Numbered from the stretch's first letter, positions 44,163-53,542 are shown. The stretch: DNA of 64,000 nucleotides from Flaviflagellibacter deserti (GCF_042652085.1 NZ_JBHSJF010000006.1:744001-808000), one strand, 5' to 3'. Notes: generated from the sequence alone by a model not told the origin. Translations and numbers: made by a program.

Positions 44163-46499
44163 ATGAACCTCCCGACATGTGAGCCGGGGGATTGGAACAA
44201 ACGACCGCCAGCGGCTTTGAATCGCGGCATGTTTCACACGGCAATACCACATGAGGGGCCGGACGACGTGGAGCAGCATTCGGAAGATCAGACACTGAAT
44301 GCTGCGACCCGGAGTTCGCCGTTCCCCGCCGGCGGGGGCGAGCTCGGTGCGCTGATCCGCGCCTTCGACTGGTCGCAGACGAGCATCGGCCCGATCGAGC
44401 ACTGGCCGCAGAGCCTAAAGACCGTCACGGGGATGCTGCTGCTGTCCCCAGTCCCGATCGTCCTCCTCTGGGGCGAGGAGGGTATCATGATCTACAACGA
44501 TGCCTATTCGGTCTTCGCCGGCCAAAGGCATCCGCAGCTCCTCGGCTCGGAAGTTCGCAGGGGCTGGCCGGAGGTCGCCGACTTCAACGACCACGTCATG
44601 AGAACCGGCCTCGCCGGAGGCACACTCGCCTACCAGGACCAGGAGCTGACGCTCTATCGCCACGGCCGGCCGGAACAGGTCTGGATGAACCTCGACTATT
44701 CGCCGGTGCTCGACGAAAAAGGAAAGCCGGCGGGCGTCATCGCCATCGTCGTCGAGACCACGGAACGCGTCAGGGTGGAGCGGCGGCTGCGCGAGGCGGA
44801 AGCCCGGCTCCGCTTCCTCGACGGGCTCGGCAAGGAGACCGCGAAAAGCACCGACGCCGACGAGATCCTTGCGATCAGCACCCGCATGCTCGGCGAATAT
44901 CTCGGCGTATCGTCCTGCGCCTATGCCGACATGGACCCCGACGAAAACGGGTTCACCATTCGCGGCGATTGGGCGGCTCCGGGCTCCCGCAGCATTGTCG
45001 GTCATTACAACCTGGGTGATTTCGGCCGGCTCGCGGTAAGGAACCTGTCCGCTGGCCTGCCGCTGATCATCAACGACAACCTGACCGAAATCCTGCCGCA
45101 CGAGGCCGCGACCTTTCAGGCCATCGGCATTACGGCGACGATCTGCATGCCGTTGGTGAAGGAAGGACAGCTGACCGCATTGATGGCCGTCCACGACAAG
45201 GTCGCGCGGCGCTGGACGGCGAGCGAAATCGCGCTCCTCACCGAAGTCACCGAGCGCTCATGGGCGCATATCGAGCGCGCACGATCGGAGGCGGAGGTCA
45301 GGCTCGGCGAGCAGAGATTCCGCGACGAGCTCGCCGAGAAGGTCGAGGAACGCACCGCGGCCTTGCGACAGGCCGAGCAGGCGCTTGGCCAAGTGCTGAA
45401 GATGGAAGCCCTGGGCAACCTCACCGGCGGCATCGCCCACGACTTCAACAATCTTCTGATGGCGGTGCTGGGCAGCCTAGAACTTCTGCGCAAGCGCCTC
45501 CCGCAGGATCCGGGCATCGTGCGCCTGCTCGACAATGCGATGAACGGCGCCCAGCGCGGCGCGTCGCTCACCCGGCGGATGCTGACCTTCGCCCGGCAGC
45601 AGGATTTGAACTTCGAGCCGGTCGACCTGAACGAGCTCGTCGGCGGCATGAGCGAGCTGATGGAGCGCTCGCTCGGCCCAATCATTGCGGTCGAGATCGA
45701 TCTCGCGCCCGATCTCCCGTCGGTCGAGACCGACCGGAACCAGCTTGAATCCGCTCTCCTCAATCTCGCGGTCAACGCCCGCGACGCGATGAATGGCGAA
45801 GGCCGCATCGTGATCGCCGGGCGTGAGATGACGCCGACGGGCCGGGCGTCATCTCTCCAGCCGGGTCGCTATATTTGCCTGTCGGTCACCGATACCGGCC
45901 ATGGCATGGACGAGGCGACGCTGAAGAAGGCGACCGATCCATTCTTCACGACCAAGGAGGTGGGACGGGGTACCGGTCTCGGTCTCTCGATGGTGCATGG
46001 CTTTGCCGAACAATCGGGCGGCACTCTCATCCTGAAAAGCGCCCCGGGCGCAGGGACAACCGCGGAAATCTGGCTGCCGGCCCGGTCGGTCGAGGTTCCC
46101 ACCTACCATGATAACGGATTGGCGGCGGAAACGGTCGGCGGCAGCCAACGGACGCTTTCGGTTCTCGCCGTCGACGACGACGACATGGTGCTGATGAGCA
46201 CATGCGAGCTGCTAGAGGATCTTGGCCACCGTGTGACGTTTGCCCGCTGCGGCCGGGAGGCGCTCGACAGCATCGGGCGCGCGCCGTTCGATCTCGTCAT
46301 CACCGATCATGCAATGCCGGAAATGACCGGCGCCCAACTCGCGACCGCGCTGCGCGCCAGCAAACCCGATTTGCCGATCATCCTCGCATCGGGCTATGCC
46401 GACCTGCCGCCGGGTACCGCCGACGGCATACCTCGCCTGGCCAAGCCGTTTTCCCTTTCCGCTCTCGCCGAGGCGATCGACAAGGCAATACCGGCCTGA
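44163..46499 (+). CDS. Hybrid sensor histidine kinase with PAS, GAF and receiver domains
   Basis: About 778 residues from ATG 44163, with other Met or Val starts (44229, 44269) possible. Domains in order: PAS-like (about 70-210), GAF (about 240-390), coiled coil, HisKA with H-box GNLTGGIAHDFNNLLMAVLG, N-box ALLNLAVNARDAM and ATP-lid DTGHGM/GTGLGLSMV, then a C-terminal receiver (VDDDDMVLM, phospho-Asp in LVITDHAMPE, Lys in LAKPFS). It has no membrane helices and so is cytoplasmic. The HisKA plus C-terminal REC layout is common in rhizobial light- or redox-sensing kinases, but the signal is not evident. Confidence 0.88.
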   Translation: MNLPTCEPGDWNKRPPAALNRGMFHTAIPHEGPDDVEQHSEDQTLNAATRSSPFPAGGGELGALIRAFDWSQTSIGPIEHWPQSLKTVTGMLLLSPVPIVLLWGEEGIMIYNDAYSVFAGQRHPQLLGSEVRRGWPEVADFNDHVMRTGLAGGTLAYQDQELTLYRHGRPEQVWMNLDYSPVLDEKGKPAGVIAIVVETTERVRVERRLREAEARLRFLDGLGKETAKSTDADEILAISTRMLGEYLGVSSCAYADMDPDENGFTIRGDWAAPGSRSIVGHYNLGDFGRLAVRNLSAGLPLIINDNLTEILPHEAATFQAIGITATICMPLVKEGQLTALMAVHDKVARRWTASEIALLTEVTERSWAHIERARSEAEVRLGEQRFRDELAEKVEERTAALRQAEQALGQVLKMEALGNLTGGIAHDFNNLLMAVLGSLELLRKRLPQDPGIVRLLDNAMNGAQRGASLTRRMLTFARQQDLNFEPVDLNELVGGMSELMERSLGPIIAVEIDLAPDLPSVETDRNQLESALLNLAVNARDAMNGEGRIVIAGREMTPTGRASSLQPGRYICLSVTDTGHGMDEATLKKATDPFFTTKEVGRGTGLGLSMVHGFAEQSGGTLILKSAPGAGTTAEIWLPARSVEVPTYHDNGLAAETVGGSQRTLSVLAVDDDDMVLMSTCELLEDLGHRVTFARCGREALDSIGRAPFDLVITDHAMPEMTGAQLATALRASKPDLPIILASGYADLPPGTADGIPRLAKPFSLSALAEAIDKAIPA

Positions 46500-46502
46500 T
46501 CG

Positions 46503-47498
46503 TCAGCCGACGGTGCCCGCCGCCTTGGCGAGACGCCTGGCACGCTCGGCCGTCAGCGCATTCTGCTGCGCCTTCCTGCGGATCGCGACGGCCGACAGCA
46601 CGACACCGATCACGACCAGCACGACACCGCCGATCAAACCTGCCGACATGACCTCGCCGAGTATCAGGGCTGAGGAGACGAGACCGAGAACCGGCACGCC
46701 GAGGGTGATGTTCGACATCGCGAAGGTCGAGACACGGCGGCCATATTCCGACGAGACGACGAAGCAGATCGCCGTCGCGACCGGGCCGATATAGGCGACG
46801 AGGCCGACGAGTTGTGGCGTCCATTCGATCTGCGTGGGCGAGCCTTCGAAAAAGACCGCCGCTATCGTCAGTGGGATCGTCGCGAACAGCATCTGCCAGG
46901 GCGCGATCTCAATCGGCTTCGCGGTCCAGACATGCCTGCGGACGTGGAGGATCACGACAGCCCAGCACATCGCGGCCGCGAGCAGAAGCGCATTGCCGAG
47001 CAGGACCGCGGGCCGCGTCCAGTCCATGCCGAGAGGCGAGCAAATCAGCGCGATGCCGGAGAGGCCGACGGCAAGGGAAAAGAGCTGCCAGCGTGTCGGC
47101 CGCTCGCTGACGAACAGGCAGGCGGCGATCACGCCCCAGAGCGGGGTCGTATAGGCGAGCACCGCCGCGCGGCCGGCATCGGTGAACTGCATCGCGGTCA
47201 GGCTGAGAGCTGTGAAAGCCATCATCTGCAGACCGCCGACGCTGAGCAGGATCGGCCAGTCCGCACGGGGCGGAAACCGCAGCTGCCTGCGCATCCAGCA
47301 GAGCGCGAACAGCAGGACACAGGCGGTCGAGAACCGGAACGACGCCAGCCAGAGCGGCGGGATGGACCCGAGCGCGGCCTTCATCGCCGGCCAGCTCAGG
47401 CCCCAGAGCACGACCATCAGGCCGAGCCAGATCGCCGTCTGACGCGCCTCGGCGTCACGGGTGGAAATAGCCTGGGTGCAGGTGGTCGAGATGCTCAC
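46503..47498 (-). CDS. EamA/DMT-family transporter
   Basis: A 331-residue membrane protein with ten helices in two EamA repeats (first containing VVLWGLSWPAMKAAL, second PWQMLFATIPLTIAA onward). DMT transporters export amino acids, nucleosides or small metabolites. It is divergent from an Lrp/AsnC-type regulator, a frequent arrangement for amino-acid exporters. The start is uncertain: GTG 47498 (VSISTTC) follows GAGG; a longer frame to 47549 adds 17 residues. Confidence 0.85.
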   Translation of the reverse strand: MSISTTCTQAISTRDAEARQTAIWLGLMVVLWGLSWPAMKAALGSIPPLWLASFRFSTACVLLFALCWMRRQLRFPPRADWPILLSVGGLQMMAFTALSLTAMQFTDAGRAAVLAYTTPLWGVIAACLFVSERPTRWQLFSLAVGLSGIALICSPLGMDWTRPAVLLGNALLLAAAMCWAVVILHVRRHVWTAKPIEIAPWQMLFATIPLTIAAVFFEGSPTQIEWTPQLVGLVAYIGPVATAICFVVSSEYGRRVSTFAMSNITLGVPVLGLVSSALILGEVMSAGLIGGVVLVVIGVVLSAVAIRRKAQQNALTAERARRLAKAAGTVG

Positions 47499-47640
47499 GA
47501 ATGCCTCTGCCGCACAGGCACGAACGCAACGCGTACAGAGTGATCCCAATCTGCAGGAAAGTTCGTGCTATTTTGCGGACAGATCCGTCATATAGAGAAT
47601 ATTGAACCGGTTATTGCCAATATCTGGGGATTTTGTTCCG

Positions 47641-48120
47641 ATGCAGAAACAGAATTTCGACGCCGCCACGATCCGCATCATCGATGCGCTTCAGACCAAC
47701 AGCGAGATCAGCCTCGCCGATCTGGCGAAGGACGTCGGCCTGTCCCAGTCGCCCTGCTGGCGCCGCGTCAGCGAATTGAAGAAGAACGAGGTCATCCAGC
47801 GCTCGGTCGCGGTCGTCGACCCGGCAGCGCTCGGCCTCACGGTCAACGTTTTCGTCCACGTCTCGCTGGAGAAGCAGAACAAGGAATCGCTCTCGATCTT
47901 CGAGCGCGCGATCGCCAAGCGGCCCGAAGTCATGGAGTGCTATCTGATGAGCGGCGATTCCGACTATCTGCTGCGCGTCGTCGCCGAGGATCTGTCGAAG
48001 TACCAGGAATTCGTGATCGACGTCCTGACCCAGATCCCGGTCGTCTCCAGCATCCGTTCGAGCTTTGCGCTGAGCCGGGTGAAATACACCACCGCACTGC
48101 CGACCGCCCACCTGGTCTGA
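47641..48120 (+). CDS. Lrp/AsnC-family transcriptional regulator
   Basis: A 159-residue Lrp/AsnC protein: N-terminal HTH (ATIRIIDALQTNSEISLADL, then DVGLSQSPCWRRVSELK) and a C-terminal RAM domain (VMECYLMSGDSDYLLRVVAED) that binds amino acids. The intergenic region to the divergent EamA gene is 142 bp and likely contains its operator. Start ATG 47641 (MQKQNFD); an in-frame TTG at 47602 would add 13 residues. Confidence 0.9.
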   Translation: MQKQNFDAATIRIIDALQTNSEISLADLAKDVGLSQSPCWRRVSELKKNEVIQRSVAVVDPAALGLTVNVFVHVSLEKQNKESLSIFERAIAKRPEVMECYLMSGDSDYLLRVVAEDLSKYQEFVIDVLTQIPVVSSIRSSFALSRVKYTTALPTAHLV

Positions 48121-48185
48121 GTGCGAGGAGGCGAAGGCTTTTGCTAGAACTGCATGGCGTGAACAATTCATCGGCGAGCGACTTT

Positions 48186-48530
48186 ATGTCCAAACTCCAG
48201 GTCAGGCTCTATTTCGACGACAACAGCTGGATCGGCCCCGGCAAGGTGGCACTGTTAGAGGCCATTGCCGAGCACGGTTCGATCTCGGCGGCGGGCCGGG
48301 CGATGGACATGTCCTACAAGCGCGCCTGGGACCTCGTCGCGGAGATGAACCGCATCTTCGGATCGCCCGTTATCGCCGCGCAGCCGGGTGGCAAGAGCGG
48401 CGGTGGCGCGGAACTGACCCCACTCGGGCGTGACGTGGTCGCCCATTTCCGTGCAGTGGAGGCGGCATCGCAGCAAGCCGCCGGCTCGCACATATCGAGC
48501 CTCGAAGAGATGCGGAAGCAGAAAACCTAG
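48186..48530 (+). CDS. ModE-like winged-helix DNA-binding protein
   Basis: A 114-residue stand-alone ModE N-terminal-type winged helix: VALLEAIAEHGSISAAGRAM, then MSYKRAWDLVAEMNRIFGSPV and the wing GGKSGGGAELTPLG. It lacks the C-terminal molybdate-binding Mop domains of ModE, so molybdate sensing is unlikely here unless shared with another protein. Start ATG 48186, or GTG 48159 nine codons earlier. It is 65 bp after the Lrp gene and could be cotranscribed. No modABC genes are nearby. Confidence 0.82.
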   Translation: MSKLQVRLYFDDNSWIGPGKVALLEAIAEHGSISAAGRAMDMSYKRAWDLVAEMNRIFGSPVIAAQPGGKSGGGAELTPLGRDVVAHFRAVEAASQQAAGSHISSLEEMRKQKT

Positions 48531-49012
48531 TCACTCGCGGAGAGATAGATCGCGGCGAAACGCTCTATGCCGGCGCGGTCGTCTTCGTCGAAGCGCGCAA
48601 GGTCCGGGCTGTCGAGATCGATCACGCCGATCACCTTCCCATTCCTGATCAACGGCACGACGAGTTCCGACCGGGACGCGGCATCGCAGGCGATGTGCCC
48701 GGGAAAGGCGTGGACGTCCTCGACGAGCATGCTCTGCCGCCGCTCAACCGCAGTTCCACAAACGCCCCGACCGACCGCGATGCGTACGCAGGCTGGCCTT
48801 CCCTGGAACGGTCCAAGCACCAGCTCACCGTCCCGCATGAAATAGAAGCCGGCCCAGTTCAGCCGGGGCATCAACTGGAACAGCAGAGCCGAGGTGTTCG
48901 CGGCATTGGCGATGGGATCCCGCTCGCCTTCGAGCAGGCCCGTCAATTGGCTGGTCAGGTCGTCATAGAACGTGGCCTTGTCAGCCGCGTCGGCCACTTT
49001 GAGTTCGAACAT
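48527..49012 (-). CDS. msrC: Free methionine-(R)-sulfoxide reductase (GAF-type fRMsr)
   Basis: A 161-residue GAF-domain enzyme that reduces free methionine-R-sulfoxide using three cysteines. The Cys positions match the family: ACVRIAVGRGVC (two Cys ten residues apart) and HIACDAASRSELVVP; the motif LNWAGFYF and IDLDSPDLARF are characteristic. It follows kdpE on the same strand after 91 bp that hold two strong hairpins. Start ATG 49012 immediately follows the second hairpin. Its stop overlaps that of the ModE-like gene by four bases. Confidence 0.9.
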   Translation of the reverse strand: MFELKVADAADKATFYDDLTSQLTGLLEGERDPIANAANTSALLFQLMPRLNWAGFYFMRDGELVLGPFQGRPACVRIAVGRGVCGTAVERRQSMLVEDVHAFPGHIACDAASRSELVVPLIRNGKVIGVIDLDSPDLARFDEDDRAGIERFAAIYLSASD

Positions 49013-49015
49013 TTC

Positions 49016-49047
49016 TATCCCGAGCGGTGATGGATCCGCTCGGGATA
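49016..49047 (-). promoter_or_regulatory. 12-bp hairpin directly before the fRMsr start
   Basis: A perfect 12-bp inverted repeat (TATCCCGAGCGG, 49016-49027; CCGCTCGGGATA, 49036-49047) with an eight-base loop ends three bases before the ATG at 49012 on the minus strand. The only purine-rich ribosome-site candidate (GGGA) falls inside the stem. It may control fRMsr translation or end kdp transcription. Confidence 0.5.
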
Positions 49048-49059
49048 TAGATGCGACGG

Positions 49060-49080
49060 CGCCCCTCGTCACGAGGGGCG
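49060..49080 (-). terminator. GC-rich hairpin after kdpE
   Basis: CGCCCCTCGT-C-ACGAGGGGCG forms a 10-bp GC-rich stem 24 bp after the kdpE stop. No T-tract follows on the minus strand, so intrinsic termination would be inefficient; an RNA-stability role is equally possible. Confidence 0.35.
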
Positions 49081-49103
49081 GCTTACGCGGCCTGGGCCGC
49101 CCG

Positions 49104-49787
49104 CTAGTCCGCGAGCCGGTATCCGACCCCGGTCTCGGTGAGGATGATCTCCGGCCGCTCAGGGTCCTGCTCCAGCTTCTGGCGGAGCTGGCGGATATAG
49201 ATGCGCAGATACTGGACGTCGCCCGCGGCACCCCAGACTTCCTGCATCAGCATCCGGTGGGTCAGCACCTTTCCGGCATGGACAACCAGCATTCGCAGGA
49301 TGTCGTATTCCTTCGGCGAGAGCTTCACCGGCTCTCCGGCCCGCGTGACCTTGCGGCGCGTCAGGTCGACCGAGACATCGCCGGTCTGGAAAACCGGAGT
49401 GCCGCCATCATCCTGGACTCTGTGGCGGAGAGCCGCCCGAATGCGGGCGATCAGCTCGGCCATGCCGAACGGCTTGGTCACGTAATCGTCCGCGCCGAGA
49501 TCGAGCGCCTCGACCTTGCCCTTCTCGTCGCCCCGGCTCGACAGCACGATGATCGGCAGTTTCGAGCCGGAGGCGCGCAGGCGCCGGATCACCTCGCCGC
49601 CGTCCATGTCCGGCAGGCCGAGATCAAGCAGCATCACGTCGGGTTTCTCATGAACGGCGAGTTTCAGCGCGATCTCGCCGTTCTCGGCCTCGATGACATG
49701 GAAGCCGTTCGGCCCGAGGCTCGTGCGCAGGAGCCGCCGGATCGGCGGCTCGTCATCGACGATGAGGATCGGGACACCATCGCTCAT
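49104..49787 (-). CDS. kdpE: KdpE response regulator
   Basis: The OmpR-type activator of the kdp operon. In 227 residues it has a receiver (ILIVDDEP, phospho-Asp in VMLLDLGLPDMD, Thr and Lys in YVTKPFG) and a winged-helix DNA-binding domain (about 130-225) with KVTRAGEPVKLSPKEYDIL and VWGAAGDVQYLRIYIRQLRQKL. Its ATG overlaps the kdpD stop by four bases, so kinase and regulator are made together. Potassium limitation is the expected inducing condition. Confidence 0.95.
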   Translation of the reverse strand: MSDGVPILIVDDEPPIRRLLRTSLGPNGFHVIEAENGEIALKLAVHEKPDVMLLDLGLPDMDGGEVIRRLRASGSKLPIIVLSSRGDEKGKVEALDLGADDYVTKPFGMAELIARIRAALRHRVQDDGGTPVFQTGDVSVDLTRRKVTRAGEPVKLSPKEYDILRMLVVHAGKVLTHRMLMQEVWGAAGDVQYLRIYIRQLRQKLEQDPERPEIILTETGVGYRLAD

Positions 49788-52474
49788 TCGGCGGCCTCGC
49801 CGCGCACCGATGGCAGGAACAGGCTCGCCGGGAAGCGGACCGTGAAGATCGCGCCCGAACGGTCGGCGCGGTTCTCGACATTGATCGTCCCGCCGAGCGT
49901 CTCGACGAAGCCGCGACAGATCGCAAGGCCGAGGCCCGTTCCGGCAAGCCGGTGATCGCGTTCCTGGAAGCGGTGAAACTTCTCGAAGATCTTCTCCGCT
50001 TCCCCGTCCGGGATGCCCGGCCCCTCGTCGATCACACGCAACGCCATTCCCGCATCGTCATGCTTCGCCTGGATGGCGATCAAAGTACCGGCCGGCGTGT
50101 ATTTCGCCGCGTTGTCGAGGAGATTTACAAGCACCTGTTCCAGCATGACTGCGTCGGCAGACAGGAACGGCAGGCCATCCTGAATGTCGATCTGGGTGCG
50201 ATGTCCTGCCAGTACACGCTCCGTCCGGCGAAGCGCGCTCGCGATCACCTCGCCGACGTCCACAGGCGCACGCTCGACCACGATCGCTCCCGAATCGAGC
50301 CGCGTCATGTCGAGCAGGTTGGCGACGAAGCGCGACAACCGCTCGGTCTCCTCCTCGATCGTCGCGGCGAGCTCGTCGCGCGCCTTCGAGTCGAACAGGT
50401 CGTTGTACTGTCGGAGCGAGGTGACCGCGCCGAGGATCGAGGCGAGCGGCGTCTTGAGGTCGTGCGACAGCGAGGCTAGCAGCGAAGAGCGCAACCGCTC
50501 CGTCTCGGCCGCCAGACGAGCCGCGTCCATGTCGTGCGCCAGACCAAAGCGCTCGACCGCGATCGCCGCCTGGTCCATCAGCGCCTCCAGCAGGCGCCGT
50601 CCGTCGGGCGTCAGCAGCGGTCCCGGCTTCGTTCGCGTAAGGCCGACCACGCCCGGAACCTTGTCGCCAGTCCGCAGCGGCAGGAACAGCCGCTTGGCGC
50701 CCGGCAAAGTATCCGCGCCGCGTCCCGCCGGGGTCCGCGCCTCGAACGCCCATTTCGCGGCGCCGAGATCGGCTTCGTCGAGTTCGTCCTCGGGAGGATA
50801 GCTAGACTTCAGCTGGAGCCCGCCGCCTTCGTCCAGGAGCACGACGACATCAAGCTTCAGCATGGAAGCCATCTGGTACGCCGTCGCCCAGAGGAGATCG
50901 TCGAGCGTGCCAGCAGCCGAGACCTTGCGGCTGAACGAATAGAGCGCCTCGGTCGTCCGCGCGCGGTTGCGGGCGATCAGGACCTCCGACCGGACTTTCG
51001 CGGCGAGATTGGAAACGACGAGCGCGATGACGAGGAAGAAACCGAAGGCCGCGATATTGGCGGGCGCGGCGATCGTGAAGGTGTAGAGCGGCGGCAGGAA
51101 GAAGAAATTATAGCAGAGCGAGGCGGCAAGGCTCGCGACCAGCGACGGAACGAGGCCGAACGTGACCGCCACCGAGACGACCGCCATCAGGAAGACGAGG
51201 TCGATCGTCTCCAGCCCTACCACCGGCTCGATCAGTTTGCCGGCGCCGAGCGCGATGCCGACGGCCAGGGTGACGCCGGCATAAGTCCGGATCGGATCCG
51301 GGCGGACGGGAGCCGCGGCCTTCACCGGCTTCTGCTTCTGCCCCGTCTCCTCGCCCGCCACGACATGGACGCTGATCGGCCCGGCCCGCCGGACCAGATC
51401 GTGGACCACCGAGCCGTGCATGACCTCGAACCAGCGCGGCCGGTCGGACTTGCCGATGACGATCTGGGTGACGTTGTTCGCCGTGCTGAACGACAGCACC
51501 TCATCGACGACACCGCGGCCCGGAACGGTCGCCTGTTCTCCGCCGAGTTCGCCCGCGAGCCGCAGGCAATCGGCGATGCGGTCTCGTTCATCCTCAGAAA
51601 GCGAATGGCTGCGCGCGGTCTCGACATAGAGCGCGGTCCAGGGCGCATGGAGCTGATCGGCGAGCCGCTTCGTATAGCGGATCAGGCTCGGGCAGCGCGG
51701 GTCCTCGGAGACGCAGACCAGCACCCGCTCCCCGGCCGCCCATGGGCCACGGATCGCATGCGAGCGCATATGGTCGAGAAGCTGTTCGTCGACCCGCTGC
51801 GCGGTCCGACGCAGCGCGAGTTCGCGAAGCGCCGTCAGGTTGCCCGGCGAGAAATAATGGTTCAGCGCCCGCTGCGCCTGCGCCGGCACATAGACCTTGC
51901 CCTCCCTCAGCCGCTCGATCAGGTCGTCCGGCGAGATGTCGACGATCTCGATATCGTCGGCGCGATCGAGCACGGCGTCCGGCACGGTTTCGCGCACCCG
52001 CACCCGGGTGATGCGGGCGACGACGTCGTTCAAGCTCTCGACATGCTGGATATTGACCGTCGTGAAGACGTCGATCCCGGCCTTCAGCAATTCCTCGACG
52101 TCGAGCCAGCGCTTCGGATGCCGGCTGCCGGGCGCATTGGTGTGGGCGAGCTCATCGACGAGGACGAGCTGCGGCCTGCGGGCAAGGATCGCGTCGAGAT
52201 CCATCTCGTCGAGTTCGTGCCCGGCATGACCGACCTTGCGGCGCGGCACGATCTCAAGGCCATCGACCAGGGCAGCCGTCTCGGCGCGCCCATGCGTCTC
52301 GACCACGCCGACGACGACGTCGACGCCGTCCTTCTGCCGCCTCTTGCCGGCGAGCAGCATCTCATAGGTCTTGCCAACACCAGGCGCGGCGCCGAGCACG
52401 ACCTTGAGGCGGCCGCGCCTGGCGGTCGCCTCCACATCCATGATCTCCATGTCGTCGCCGATGACCGGGCTCAT
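49784..52474 (-). CDS. kdpD: KdpD sensor histidine kinase
   Basis: A potassium-limitation sensor of about 896 residues. Domains: N-terminal KdpD/ATP-binding domain (Walker A VVLGAAPGVGKTYEML; LVLVDELAHTNAPGSRHP), Usp domain (about 245-380), four helices (about 395-500), GAF-like region, HisKA with H-box ASLSHDLKTPLASILG, N-box VLVNLLDNAAKY and ATP lid DEGPGIPDGE and GTGLGLAICRG. The start ATG 52474 (MSPVIGDD) overlaps the upstream EIIA-like gene stop by four bases; a longer frame to 52543 has no ribosome site. Confidence 0.95.
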   Translation of the reverse strand: MSPVIGDDMEIMDVEATARRGRLKVVLGAAPGVGKTYEMLLAGKRRQKDGVDVVVGVVETHGRAETAALVDGLEIVPRRKVGHAGHELDEMDLDAILARRPQLVLVDELAHTNAPGSRHPKRWLDVEELLKAGIDVFTTVNIQHVESLNDVVARITRVRVRETVPDAVLDRADDIEIVDISPDDLIERLREGKVYVPAQAQRALNHYFSPGNLTALRELALRRTAQRVDEQLLDHMRSHAIRGPWAAGERVLVCVSEDPRCPSLIRYTKRLADQLHAPWTALYVETARSHSLSEDERDRIADCLRLAGELGGEQATVPGRGVVDEVLSFSTANNVTQIVIGKSDRPRWFEVMHGSVVHDLVRRAGPISVHVVAGEETGQKQKPVKAAAPVRPDPIRTYAGVTLAVGIALGAGKLIEPVVGLETIDLVFLMAVVSVAVTFGLVPSLVASLAASLCYNFFFLPPLYTFTIAAPANIAAFGFFLVIALVVSNLAAKVRSEVLIARNRARTTEALYSFSRKVSAAGTLDDLLWATAYQMASMLKLDVVVLLDEGGGLQLKSSYPPEDELDEADLGAAKWAFEARTPAGRGADTLPGAKRLFLPLRTGDKVPGVVGLTRTKPGPLLTPDGRRLLEALMDQAAIAVERFGLAHDMDAARLAAETERLRSSLLASLSHDLKTPLASILGAVTSLRQYNDLFDSKARDELAATIEEETERLSRFVANLLDMTRLDSGAIVVERAPVDVGEVIASALRRTERVLAGHRTQIDIQDGLPFLSADAVMLEQVLVNLLDNAAKYTPAGTLIAIQAKHDDAGMALRVIDEGPGIPDGEAEKIFEKFHRFQERDHRLAGTGLGLAICRGFVETLGGTINVENRADRSGAIFTVRFPASLFLPSVRGEAAE

Positions 52475-52965
52475 TCCCTCATCATAACACCCAACGGATT
52501 TCCAAGACGTTCGAATGCGAAGGTCAGCTCCGCGCAGAACCATGACGACGATGTCGCCGCCCTGAGCGCCGCCAGCATCGGCGCGTCCTGCGCAAGCTTT
52601 TCGAATATCCGGACCGCCCGGCGGCCGGCCAGATCATCTCCCATCGGCCCCACGACGGCGAAGACCAGATCGGCTGGCAGCCTACCCCTCTCGAACGTCA
52701 CCGGCTGGATCAGCCGGGCGGCGGCCCAGCTCACGCCGCCGAAATCCGGCGGAGTGGCCATGGCGAGCGCGACGCCCTTGGACGCCCATCCCACGGGAGT
52801 CTTCAGGCGGAACGTGCTCTGGAGCTTCGCGCGGTTCAGCGCCGTGATCTGCCCGAGTCGCGCCGAAAGCAGTCCAAGAGCATGGTCACGATGAACGACC
52901 TCGATCCCGAACAGCACATGTTTCGACTCCACCATGAGACCGGGAGACCGAACCGCGACCGTCAT
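52471..52965 (-). CDS. EIIA-Ntr (PtsN)-like protein without the phospho-histidine, in the kdp operon
   Basis: A 164-residue protein with the fold pattern of PTS EIIA-Ntr: DHALGLLSARLGQITALNRA, then VGWASKGVALAMATPPDF, PADLVFAVVGPMGDDLAGR, and a C-terminal helical segment LAQDAPMLAALRAA. In active EIIA-Ntr the third strand reads GVALPHAR with the phospho-accepting His; here it is GVALAM, so the His is replaced. It starts overlapping the kdpC stop and ends overlapping kdpD, so it is part of the operon. In E. coli, PtsN binds KdpD and raises its kinase activity; a locked, non-phosphorylatable form could do this constantly. This is inference. Confidence 0.75.
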   Translation of the reverse strand: MTVAVRSPGLMVESKHVLFGIEVVHRDHALGLLSARLGQITALNRAKLQSTFRLKTPVGWASKGVALAMATPPDFGGVSWAAARLIQPVTFERGRLPADLVFAVVGPMGDDLAGRRAVRIFEKLAQDAPMLAALRAATSSSWFCAELTFAFERLGNPLGVMMRE

Positions 52966-53542
52966 TACGGCTTCGCGTCGTCCAGAGCGAGGTTCAGCGC
53001 GAGCACGTTGACCCGCGGTTCACCAAGAATGCCGAGCTGCCGGTCCGTGGTGTGCCGGGCGACGAGATCGCGGACCGCGTTGACGTCCATGCCGCGTGCC
53101 TGGGCGACTCGGGAGACCTGCACGTCCGCCGCCGCCGGCGAGATGTCAGGATCGAGGCCCGAAGCCGAGGTCGTGACGAGATCGGCCGGAACCGGGCCGG
53201 CCGGCACGTCGCCGCGCAGCTTCTCGACATCGCCCTTCACGCGGTCGATCAGCTTGGCATTTGTCGGGCCGAGGTTCGCGCCGCTCGACGCGCCGGCATC
53301 GTAGCCATTGGCGCCCGCAGCCGAGGGGCGGCCGTGGAAGTACTTCTCGCCGGCGAAGTTCTGGCCGATCAGCTCGGAACCGACGACGGTTCCGTTCTTC
53401 TCGATCAGGCTGCCATGCGCCTGATGTGGAAACGCGACCTGAGCGACGCCGGTCACGGCGAGCGGGTAGAGTAGCCCGGTGACGACCGTCATCAGGACGA
53501 TCATGACGAGGGCGGGACGGATCTGGTTCAACATGATGGACC

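Noticed and set aside
50534..52894. A 786-codon open frame on the plus strand opposite kdpD
   Set aside because: Antisense of a full-length kdpD with all motifs; shadow of a high-GC gene.
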